Shown here: positions 10,549-19,552 of the stretch, piece after piece
Position numbering within the stretch: position 1 is the stretch's first letter
Layout: the number at the start of each line of letters is the position of its first letter
Assembly (NCBI GenBank): GCA_024114885.1
Contig: CP099420.1
Location: forward strand, 186,001-250,000
Reading direction: 5' to 3'
Length of the DNA stretch: 64,000 bases
Source of the DNA: Septoria linicola
Taxonomy: Eukaryota; Ascomycota; Dothideomycetes; Mycosphaerellales; Mycosphaerellaceae
Notes under the pieces: model-generated
What the model was told of the DNA's origin: nothing
The model's database searches: none
Seen by the model: the letters and a program-made list of their open reading frames with translations, nothing else
Position numbers and translations under genes: made by a program

Positions 10549-13500
10549 CCAGATTCCATCAGAGTCACCGGAGCTTGCCTCAGCTTCTCGCCGTGCTGCG
10601 CCATCTCCTTCTCCATCAAAGACATGGATCTCTCAACTTCGACGAAGGTACGCTTCACCGGTCGATTGGTCTGAGGGTCGATCATCACCTCATCGACCTG
10701 TGTCCGCACCCCAGATAGAGACTCTGTGAGACCTTCAATGCCAACGTCGATGATCTTCTTGAGCGACCCAGGATCGTCGCTCGTAAGGTCGCCAATGTTC
10801 TTGGAAATCGTGGCACTTGTGCCTGCCAAGCCGTCCAAGGAGTCTGTGATCTTCTTCTGGAATCCGCCCTCATCAGTCGACAGAATCTTGGAAACTTCGC
10901 TCTTCACAGCATTCGCTGCATCGACCACCGTTTTGAGACTGTTGGTCACGGTTGTCTTCAAGCCATTCATGTCCAATGCTGAGACCTTGTCAACTCCCTC
11001 CTTGATCGAGGTGACGGCGGTATCGAGTGCGTTGAGTCGAGCCATCAGGTTGCCCTTTTCACTCAAGCTCAGAGCTTGAGCCAAGGACTGCATTTCCCGC
11101 TTCAGACTACCCTCCGCCTCGGAAGTCAGCTTTTCTAGCTCCGTGTTAACATTGTTGACTGCGGATTGCACGCTTCCCACACCAGTGATGAGCTTCTCTA
11201 GCGGCGCAGCGTTGACAAGTCTGGAGGCAATATCTTCCAGGAGTGCTAGGATATGCCGAACGTTGCTGATACCTTGTGTCTTCTGCAAAGTGGCCTCGTT
11301 GGAGATTGCGTCGATCACAGCCCTAATATTGTCTCTCGACACTGCCAGCTTGCTGATCTCGGCCAGGAGATCAGCAATGGCCCTCATATCTGGGACATCC
11401 TTCAGAAACTTGCTGAGTGCGAGGATGATGTCCGTCTTTGCAAAATCTTCAAGCACCTTGATTGGGGTCGGGGCTCTCTCGAGCTCCTCAACACGCGAGG
11501 AGACCGATGCCAACGCCTTGTGCAGCGAGCCACCTTCCTGAAACGCAGCAACAATCTTCTGAATTGGACCTTTCTCGCCGATGAGATCATCCAACGACGT
11601 CTGCAGGCTCGACGTGCTCGGCATGCTGAGAATATGCTGACACAGCGTGGTCCAGAAAGCCTGAGCAGTTGCAAAGGTTTGCGATGTGCCGTCCTCTCTG
11701 GGCTCTAGTGAATCCTCCACCGCCTTGTAGGTCTCTTGTGCAATGCCGCCGACTGAGTTCATGACTACACGAATGTCCTCTAGTACCTGCAGCCCACTGA
11801 TGTCGCCAATGAGATCAGCAGGAAGCCTCCGGTTGAGCGTGACCAGACTGGTGTTGAGATCCTTGACGCTTTGGGTGGCAAGAAACTGCTTGATGAATCC
11901 CGCGATCCAGTCCTTGTTTTTGAGTTCTTCGCGAATGATAGAGCGAAACTCCTCCTTGAGTCGGGTGATCAATGGCTGCTGCCCGCTTTCGCTTGGTGTG
12001 GGTGGTTTACCCAGACCGACCTCGTTGATAGTCTTGATCAAGGCGTGCATGTCCTCAAACATCTCTAACTTTACAATTCCCGTGGAGATCGCATCCACGA
12101 GGAGAGCGAAGTCATCTTTGTGTATGTCGTCGACCTTGTCACTCATGTCTTTGAAGCGCGCGTGATTGAGTAGAACCTGCAGGAAACTGTCGTCACCATC
12201 CTCAATGCGCTTCTGGCGGACTTCATCCGGCATGTCGCGTGAAGCATAGAACAATGCAATAGCGGCTTTCAGCTCTTCTGACTCTTTGCAAAGAGTTCGA
12301 AGGAGGGTTTTGGACAATAGCTGCAATTTGTCCGCATTCCAGACATGTTCATGAATATTGCGCTTTGTGACGACACCATCTTCTCCAGCCTTGAGATCAG
12401 TCGTGACACTCGCGGCAGTGAGAATATCGGACTTCTTCGCCAATGCATTGTCTCCATTTAGGAGTTCGGTCTTGATGTCAATTGCAGTTGGGCCGCTCGC
12501 CGCAGCTTTCGGCAGATCGTCGAGCTTGTCACTGAGTGCCTTCACATCTTGCTGCGTGGCGACAGCACCGTTGCCTGTCGTGAGCTTGTCACTAAGTGCT
12601 TTGACACTGCTCTCCGTGGCAACAGCGTCCTTGCCCGATGTGAGCTTGTTACTGAGTTCCGTGACAGTGCTCTCCTTTGCGAGTGCTTTGACAGTGCTCT
12701 CCTTGGCGAGAGCTTCGTTGCCTGACGTGAGCTTGTTATCCAGTGCCGTAATAGTGCTCTGCTTGGCGAGAGCATCGGTTCCAGACGTAAGCTTGTTGTC
12801 GAGTGCCGTGATACTGCTCCTCGTAGCCACCGCTCCAAAACTGTCGTTAATTGTAGTTCCCAGAGCTGTCAGATCAGCCTTCTTGGCGATGCCATCTTCT
12901 CCCGTGGTTAGCGTGGCGAGGGTAGGAATGTCGGTCTTCGTGGCAAGGTTGGAGATATCAGGTATGTCGCCTTTTTCTGCGAGGTTGGAGATGTTGGGAA
13001 TGTCAGTCTTTGTAGCAAGGTCTGAGGTATCGGGAATGTCGGTCTTCTTGGCAAGATTGGTGATGTTGGGAATGTCGGCCTTCGTCGCCAGGTTCGAAAT
13101 GTTGGGAAGATCGGTGGTCTTTGCAAGACCCGAAGTGTCAGGAATACTGGTGGATAGCGAGCTACACTTGGTCAGTACGACTCTCGAACGAGCGGCATAT
13201 GTTGTAGTCTCACTCGAGCTTGTCCGTCAAGCCTTTGATATCCAGATCCTCCACAGCGGTCTTCACAGCCGCGACCGATTTTGGGTCTGTCAGGGTTGTC
13301 AGCTCATACTCATTCAAGGTGATCGCTCTTCCCGTGCTGTCGACATGTGCACAAGCCCGACTCACCTGCAACTCCATCTTGGAGAATTCTGTCCAACTTC
13401 GCGACCTTTTCTTTGAACTCTTGCTCCGCCTTCTTTGCAGCCTGCTCTCTCGCAACGAGAGACTGCGTCAATTTGGCGATATCTTTCACCAAAGTAGTCC

Positions 13501-13654
13501 TGGCTGCGCCGAGGTCCTCATTGATGAGCTCAATCTGTTGGAGCACCTCTTCGACAAGTTGATCATCGATGGCTCTGAACTGGGCCACCTTGTTCTTGAG
13601 CGCATCTACGCTCTGCTGGAGGCTGACCTCGATGTCGTCTGTGTCGAACGCCAT
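10533..13654 (-). CDS. Long coiled-coil protein with tandem peptide repeats; probable N-terminal part of a ~1690-residue protein
   Basis: Exons run 13654..13366, 13286..13214 and 13161 downward. Intron 1 is 79 bp (GTGAGT, CTGAC branch) and intron 2 is 52 bp (GTGAGA, ACTGACC). The protein starts MAFDTDDIEVSLQQ with a heptad-rich segment. Six 12-residue units of the type ISNLATKTDIPN follow, then five 20-residue units of the type STITALDNKLTSGNEALAK. About 600 residues of alpha-helical, SMC- or tail-fibre-like sequence come next. If not spliced further it stops at 10533 with 996 residues. A 53-bp intron (10568 to 10516, donor GTGACT, GAG acceptor) would instead join it in phase to the next frame for 1687 residues in total. 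No enzyme motif is visible. A scaffold or filament role is only a guess from the helical content. Confidence 0.65.
12504..12830 (-). repeat. 60-bp coding tandem repeat (20-residue units, about five copies)
   Basis: Units read in the minus-strand frame as [VL]A[TK]x[SQ]-x-[IV]-[TK]-AL-[DS]-[ND]-KLTSGxxA. The third copy carries an extra internal duplication of nine residues (LAKESTVKA). The copies differ in sequence, so the array is old or under selection rather than a recent slippage product. Confidence 0.75.
12921..13136 (-). repeat. 36-bp coding tandem repeat (12-residue units, six copies)
   Basis: Six consecutive units fit [IT]-[ST]-x-L-A-x-[KT]-x-D-[IL]-P-x, for example ISNLATKADIPN and TSDLATKTDIPN. 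The Leu-Ala and Asp-Ile/Leu-Pro positions are kept in every copy, while surrounding positions vary. The regular proline breaks the helix every 12 residues, unlike the neighbouring 20-residue array. Confidence 0.8.
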
Positions 13655-14500
13655 GATGGCGGGGATGTCAAGGTTGCTGCAGAGTGAAATTGATCAAGTT
13701 GGTGATGGCTGTCTACACTGAGCCGTGTAAAAGAGGGGTGTTTTGTGTTGGAAAGAGAGGAGGACAGAGAAAAGCTGTTGGCTTGCGAAGGTGTCTGGCA
13801 GACAAACGACCTTTCAGACAGTGAAGACACAGGGATTGCGGCTAGCAGCGTCTGTCACACGGTGATAAGCTCAGGCCGGCGTGCCGCGGTGCAGGACTTC
13901 ACAGGCCAACAGCACTAGCCATGGCAACAGAAAGCGACAGAGAGACTGTTTGGGGAACGTGAAAAAACAGAGAGACTGTTTGGGGAACGTACCAGAAGCA
14001 CGTGCCAGAGATGCATCGCATTGTAAGGCGGATTCCAAGATACACGCTTGGCCGAATACACTCACTGAGAGCCTGCCTTGTGCCACGAAGAAGAGAAACG
14101 TCGTGGGCATAACTTCTCGGCTTTTTTCCGAGAAAGATTCCGAAGATCTGGTTTGGCAATGGTCAGCATTTGGAGACAATGTTACGGGTGAACTCTTCAC
14201 TTGCTAAGCAGTCTTCGCTTCTCAGCTTTTCGGAAGCATGTGTCAGACAATGGTGTGACCGTCTGTGAGCAAGCAGAGCGATGCATCGACAATCAGCCAT
14301 TGGTGACTTCGAAAGCATCGAGGTTCAGTCCAACATCGCAAAAGCCATCGCACTAAGCATGACTATCAAAAGACAAGGCTTCGCTTCCCAGCGCAGCAAG
14401 ATCCTCCACACTTCTGCTTCCTCCGCTCCGCTCTGCATAGTCTTCCGCACCACGACGGAGAACGCTTGAAGGTCCAATCCCGACTGCTTTTGACGATGCC
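13655..14500. other. Intergenic with presumed promoter of the long coiled-coil gene
   Basis: About 850 bp between two minus-strand genes. Apart from a 30-bp direct repeat at 13937-13990 I see no structure, and the short open frames here do not look coding. Confidence 0.4.
13937..13990. repeat. Two copies of a 24-bp sequence, period 30 bp
   Basis: The 24-base sequence beginning ACAGAGAGACTG and ending GGGGAACGT occurs at 13937-13960 and again at 13967-13990, separated by six bases. It lies about 280 bp upstream of the long coiled-coil gene start, where a duplicated regulatory site would be possible. Confidence 0.8.
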
Positions 14501-17063
14501 CTATGTAGCTCCCATCTTCGCCTTGATCAAGTCAGCCGCCAGGTGACGAAGTAGCGTGACGCGAAAGTGCCCTGCGTCGCCGAATGCGAAGTCGTATCGC
14601 TCTGTGTGCACTCGATCCTGAAGCTCCCAAGATATTATGCCGGTCCTAGTGCTGGGGTCATAGGCGCCAACACTCGGTAATTTCATCGTGAACGTCCAAG
14701 TGTCGCTTGATGCCTCCCGCAGCCAGCTGTACAGCTTGCCGTCTTCACTCACGCCAACATAATTATCTTTGATGGCGATGTAAACCTTCGAAGACTTCTT
14801 GTTCTGCCCACCACAGAGCTCCTTGATGAAGAGCGGCATGCTGAAGACGAAGTATTCGGGAGTGGTTCCGACATCCTCATCGGCAAAGAACTCGTGCGTG
14901 AACTCCGTCCTGTTCAAATCGGTGTTGTGCAAGTTTTCTTCATAAACAAGCTCCGGAGGTTCTCCAACTGCTCCATCATCTAAATCCTCTTCTTCTATCT
15001 TCACATGGTCCTTTGGCTTTGGCAATCGATACTCCTGTTCTCCGCGTTTCTTGAGAAAATATCGGTGAGCGAGCTTCAGCCTCACCAGACCAATGGCTTC
15101 CAAAATTGAGCATGAGGAGATGTCCTTGTTCAGTAAGATGGAGCTTGTACGAACAGATTGGCGGTATAAGCACATCATCTGCACTTGCATGCCAGCAGCC
15201 CAAGCATAGCCCAGACCATCCACATTCGGCATCTTGAGCTGTTGGTGAAGATATGTCGTGAGAGCAGCCGAGCGGATGATCTGCAGTGGTAATTCTCGTT
15301 CGCCCGCTAGGACATGTGCCATGACAGCTTTGTCCGCCCATGCAATTTGGCGCCGAGATTCCTTCGCTGACATGGTCGAGTTCCCATATGTGAACATGGC
15401 GCTGAGCAACAACTGCGCGAAGTCACTGATGGGGCGTGAATCCGCCTCCTCCACGTCGACGCACAGTGCTCCCATTCCGGCATGCTTGTTGTTGTCAGTC
15501 GGGTCGAACGAGCCAGGTGCATCGAGGCAAGGATACAGCTCCGTCATGTCGATGCAAGTGCCAAGCAGTTCAACATCATCGTCCCGGAATTGGTGGGTAC
15601 CTGGTGAGTTGACCTCGCTCAACACTCGCTGTAAGAGATCCTTGATCGATTCTCTCAGTCGTTTGTCCGTCTCCTTGTACTGGTCAACTTCTGCTTCAAG
15701 GCTTTGCTTAGCCGAATTCAGCTTCTCACAACGCTCCCCTAACTTTTCCAGCGCTTCGATAAGGTCATCAGAATTCTTTTCGGCCGACTCCACATTCCCC
15801 TGTGCAACGGCGTTGGCAGCTTGGATTTCTTCCAGCGCAAGCTGTGCTTCTCTCTCCCTCTCTTCTAGTCTGGCCTTGGCCCGCTCAGTCTGCCATCTCA
15901 GGTCCTTCGTCAGAGCTTGAGCACCCTCTTCTTTGAACTTTGTGTAGTAATCACCGGACACTTTGAGAAGGCTCTCAACCTGCTTCTGCTTCTGTCGCAG
16001 GTCGGATTTCAGTTGCTGGTTGTGCGCCAAGAGGGAACTATACTGGGAATCCTTCTCTGTCTTCAGAGCTGCCAGTAGTTCACTTCGGACGCTTTCTTCA
16101 ATGGCTGCTTGTTGGTTGACATTCAGGCCTTGCATTCTCTGCTGCAACTTTTGTCGATTCTGCATATTGGTAAGCTTTCGGTCGCTGTCGTCTCGTTCCT
16201 CGATAGCCTTGGCGCTGAGGGCTTTCTCCTGCTCCAGGTCTTTGGCCAATGCTGCACGCTCTTCCTCCACCTTCTCCAAGTTCTCTTCCAGCTCCTGCAC
16301 CTCGTTCTGTGCATCTAAAAGCGCCTGGTCTGTGGCAGGATTGGCCTTCGGAAGTTGGGCTTCTTTCTTCCACATGGCCACTTCCTTTCCGAGGTTCTCG
16401 GCTTGCTTGATCAATTCCTCGTTATCTTGCTCCACGCGCAGCAGACCATGGAATTGCTCCATATCCTTTTCGAGGAGTACGTACACTTCATCGGCGTCCC
16501 AGGAATTAGTCTCTGGTACAGGCATGTTGTGTATGTCTGCAATCTCTCGCAGGACGTCATTTTGTCTATCGGACAGAGCCATGGAGCCCGAGGCTTGTGT
16601 TGGTGGGTTTACTGCACTGATCAATTCAGGAACCCATTGGCGTATGGTATCAAGCAGGTCAGTTTTCGCCGTCTCAATACGTTTCGCACGCAGGTCATTG
16701 CCATCTCGCTTGTTAGCAAATGCCACTGCATCCTGAGTTTCCTCGAACGCGCGCCTCAGCTGATCAGCTCGAGTGTTTGCAACGGACAAGTCTTGCTCGG
16801 CATCATCAAGACGCTTGACAACCGTATCGTGGTGTTGTTTGTGAAACAAAATCGCAGCCCGCGCGTTCTGGAGAGCACTTTTCTCGTGCGAAAGCTTGCG
16901 ATGTGTTAGAACTTCCCGTTGCACTTCGTTGGCATGGTCCACTTACTTCCTCTTCCCGTCCGACCAATGTTCTGACAACAGATCCGGACTGCTCGTACAC
17001 AATGTACTGCTTCTGATACTTGCGCTCGTGGGCCGTCACTGATTTGGACATGATAGCCGCCAC
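14501..17063 (-). CDS. SMC-like coiled-coil protein of unknown function
   Basis: Exons are 17063..16947 and 16894..14501, separated by a 52-bp intron (donor GTAAGT, branch TTCTAACAC, AAG acceptor), giving 836 residues. A second Met four residues in (17051) is an equally good start. Residues about 40-460 form a near-continuous coiled coil rich in Glu, Gln, Lys and Leu. The last 370 residues look globular, with several Trp and a WELQDRVHTERYDFAFG-type end. The C-terminal domain is not one I recognise and no ATPase heads are present, so it is not a true SMC protein. It has the same orientation and general design as the long coiled-coil gene 0.85 kb downstream, and the two may act together (inference). 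Confidence 0.7.
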
Positions 17064-17273
17064 TGTTCGCCCAGGACAGGTGGAAAAGAGAGATCAAAGA
17101 GGAACATATCCACATATGTGTTGAGGAAAGCGACCTGCAGGCTTCCGCCTGGCCGCGGGATGTCCAGCATCATCGCCGGCCTTCTGGTCAGCTCGGAGTT
17201 CATTGAGACAGCGAGATGGAAGAGTCAAGACTGAGAAAGCATCGATGTCGCGAATTTGCATACACATGTCACA

Positions 17274-17898
17274 TCATCTCTTGTAGGCATCGAGAAGTCT
17301 CTTCATGCTTTCGGCCATCTCGGCCACGCCACGTGTTTCATCAAGCGCCTGGCTATGCTTAGTCATGCGCTCCACCCATCCCGGCACCACCTTCTTCAGC
17401 TCCTCCATCGCCTGATCGAGATCCTGCTCCAGAACCTTCAAGTCCTGTTCTGCCCGCTTGAGCTCCTCCTCACTGCACATAATATGTCAGCCATAGCCAA
17501 AAGTCCATACAGGCCTGCAGTACTCACTTCTCCTCAATCTTGCGATACTTGTCCTCCGTCTTCTTGGCGTCGCGGATAGTGTCAAGGGCTTTCTCAATGT
17601 ACTGCCTATCCTCGTCCATTCTCTTCTGCATCTTGTCCGCCAATTCATTACTCGTCTCTCGGTACGCAATGTTCGCAAGACCTTGGTCTGCCGAAGTCAC
17701 GGACAGACCACCTTGTTCCTGGTTGGAACCACCGCAAGTGGTGTAGGACATGCACAGCCTGCTCAGAGTACGTTCAGCAGGGCCGCCGAGGTGAGGTGCC
17801 ACCACTTCCATGACAATGATCCACTTCCAGCGAAACTCTTCGTTGCGGTAGACTACCCTTCCTGCCGCGTCGATGATGTTCATAAGCTTGTTGCTCAT
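17274..17898 (-). CDS. Small coiled-coil protein of unknown function
   Basis: Exons 17898..17528 and 17472..17274 are joined across a 55-bp intron (GTGAGT donor, GCTGACA branch, GCAG acceptor) to give 189 residues. The first 70 residues look globular (NIIDAAGRVVYRNEEFRW). The rest is a charged coiled coil ending LLDAYKR. The ATG at 17898 has a stop only four codons upstream in frame. Only 125 bp separate it from the end of the next upstream gene. A 176-bp intron from a GTGAGT at 18083 to a TAG at 17908 would join the two in phase, so this may be the 3' part of that gene. Confidence 0.55.
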
Positions 17899-18023
17899 GG
17901 TACCGTGCTACCTATTGATCAGCATGATGAAGACCTGGGCTTGGTCCGTCGTGCGCAGTGAGGGCAGCTCTCCGGCATCGATACAAGTGTCTCCATGATT
18001 GGTCTCGTTTGGCATCGGCAGCA

Positions 18024-18953
18024 TCAGGAGGTATCCCCACTCACCCTCTCAACACACCTCGTGATGATGAGATCGGAACTCACCTCGTGATGATGGAATC
18101 GGCGCAAAAAGGAATCGACTGTCCACCCGGTCTCGGATAATACCTGCTTGAGAGGCTTGTTTCGATCCGCGGCGGGCGTATGGTAGTAAATATCACGAAT
18201 GCAGTCGATCCACTGTTCCAGTCCTTCCTGTGAAGACTTGCTGTAACCATATCGCGGGGTTTTGCCAGTGTAAGGCAATCTGGGAGCCTTGGCCACCGAC
18301 GGAGCAGGCACGACTTGATCCATTTGCTCAGCCCATCGCTCGCTGGTAGGGTTTGCAGTTTCCTTCTTGAACGCGCTCTTCATGACATTGAGATAGTGCT
18401 GGCAGAAGCGGGATATCTGGAGGAGCTGTTCCACAGTAGGCGAGTCGCCGTTTGGATCGACGTACCAATGCTGATACAGCGTCGCAAGTCGGTCCTTCTT
18501 CCGCAGCTTCGTATCATTGTGAACAGGGTCACCTTGAAGTTCCGCAGGGACCAGCTGCTCAGGTAGAGTGGAAGAGTCTCTCAATGTCTTGTAGTCGCCC
18601 TCAATCATGGCCATCATGTCCTTTCGATCGAGATGGTACAAAACTTGAACAGTCTCTCGCAAAGTCAAATCCGAAATGGCATTACGGTACGACTTGGACT
18701 TGTTAAGGTCAGTATCTTTGGCATCGAGCTCCAAGATCGTCCGGGCCACATTAATCACAGAGGGTTTCTTGTTGGCTGCCTCTCGAAGGTCAAATCTCCA
18801 ACGATTGACACGAGATCCGATGCGAGCAGGGTTCACGACGGCTGGAGCTGCTACAGTTGGTGGAGCGGCAGGGAGCCCAGCGTTGGGGTGTTGGGGGAGA
18901 TTTCGCTGCATGATGGGAATGAGTGAATCCTGTACACTGGGAAACGGCGACAC
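18024..18953 (-). CDS. Unrecognised 309-residue protein
   Basis: A single open frame starts with an Ala/Pro-rich leader (about 45 residues) followed by a mixed helical domain with several Trp and Tyr residues (LYQHWYVDPNGD, ERWAEQMDQV, LEQWIDCIRDIYYH). The end lies at two nearly identical copies of CACCTCGTGATGATG (18055-18069 and 18081-18095), each placing a possible donor after a His-His-Glu stretch. The final 19 residues may therefore be intronic. It lies co-directionally between the kinase and the small coiled-coil gene. No family recognised. Confidence 0.5.
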   Translation of the reverse strand: MSPFPSVQDSLIPIMQRNLPQHPNAGLPAAPPTVAAPAVVNPARIGSRVNRWRFDLREAANKKPSVINVARTILELDAKDTDLNKSKSYRNAISDLTLRETVQVLYHLDRKDMMAMIEGDYKTLRDSSTLPEQLVPAELQGDPVHNDTKLRKKDRLATLYQHWYVDPNGDSPTVEQLLQISRFCQHYLNVMKSAFKKETANPTSERWAEQMDQVVPAPSVAKAPRLPYTGKTPRYGYSKSSQEGLEQWIDCIRDIYYHTPAADRNKPLKQVLSETGWTVDSFLRRFHHHEVSSDLIITRCVERVSGDTS

Positions 18954-19552
18954 ATTATGTACTGTGTGGCTCGTTCACTGTTGAGGATAATAATCAGAGG
19001 CAAGTTGAGGAAATCATGGTAATCGAGTCTTGGTATGCAAGTAGCCTTATTGACGAAAAGTGATGGCCCCACTCCTGCGACATGATTCGTTTTATGCAAC
19101 CGATGTAGCACAGGATATGCGCTTCTCTCGGGCAATCATACTAATCTTGTTACATCGAGGAAATCACTTCCTGATCTTATCGAACTTGCGTGGTGATCAG
19201 GTAGCCAGCTTAACGAGTCTCTCAATCGTGGGAAGGGCGCACGGCGTCTTTTTCTGCTGCCACGTGAACGTATCGTTGTAGCCTGGACCTATGACCATGT
19301 GCGTGCGAGTAAAGCGACTGGAGATAGACCATGCTCACATGATGAATAATATCGCCCAAAATTCTCTGCGAATATCAAATGTTCAGCCAGCCAGACGATG
19401 CAAGACTACCTATCTTCAGTCCGGGACACAGAAATGGGCACGCTGAACAGCCGGAGACCATACTAAAGGCGAGACCGTGCCAACGCCGACACCCATGAGC
19501 GAGCTCCTGCTACCCGCGTGAGTCTCTGATCACATGGAGTCCTGCAGGCCTT
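18954..19552. other. Intergenic, nothing recognised
   Basis: 600 bp between the 309-residue gene and the 3' end of the kinase gene. It should hold the promoter of the former and the terminator of the latter, but no specific site stands out. Confidence 0.4.

Noticed and set aside
12358..13416. Plus-strand open frame of 352 codons
   Set aside because: It is the antisense of the tandem-repeat coding region; its Ser/Ala/Val monotony mirrors the repeats, and the minus strand has introns and sense protein.
15258..16736. Plus-strand frames rich in Ser, Arg and Phe
   Set aside because: They are antisense to the coiled-coil gene, whose Lys/Glu codons read as Phe/Leu/Ser on the other strand.
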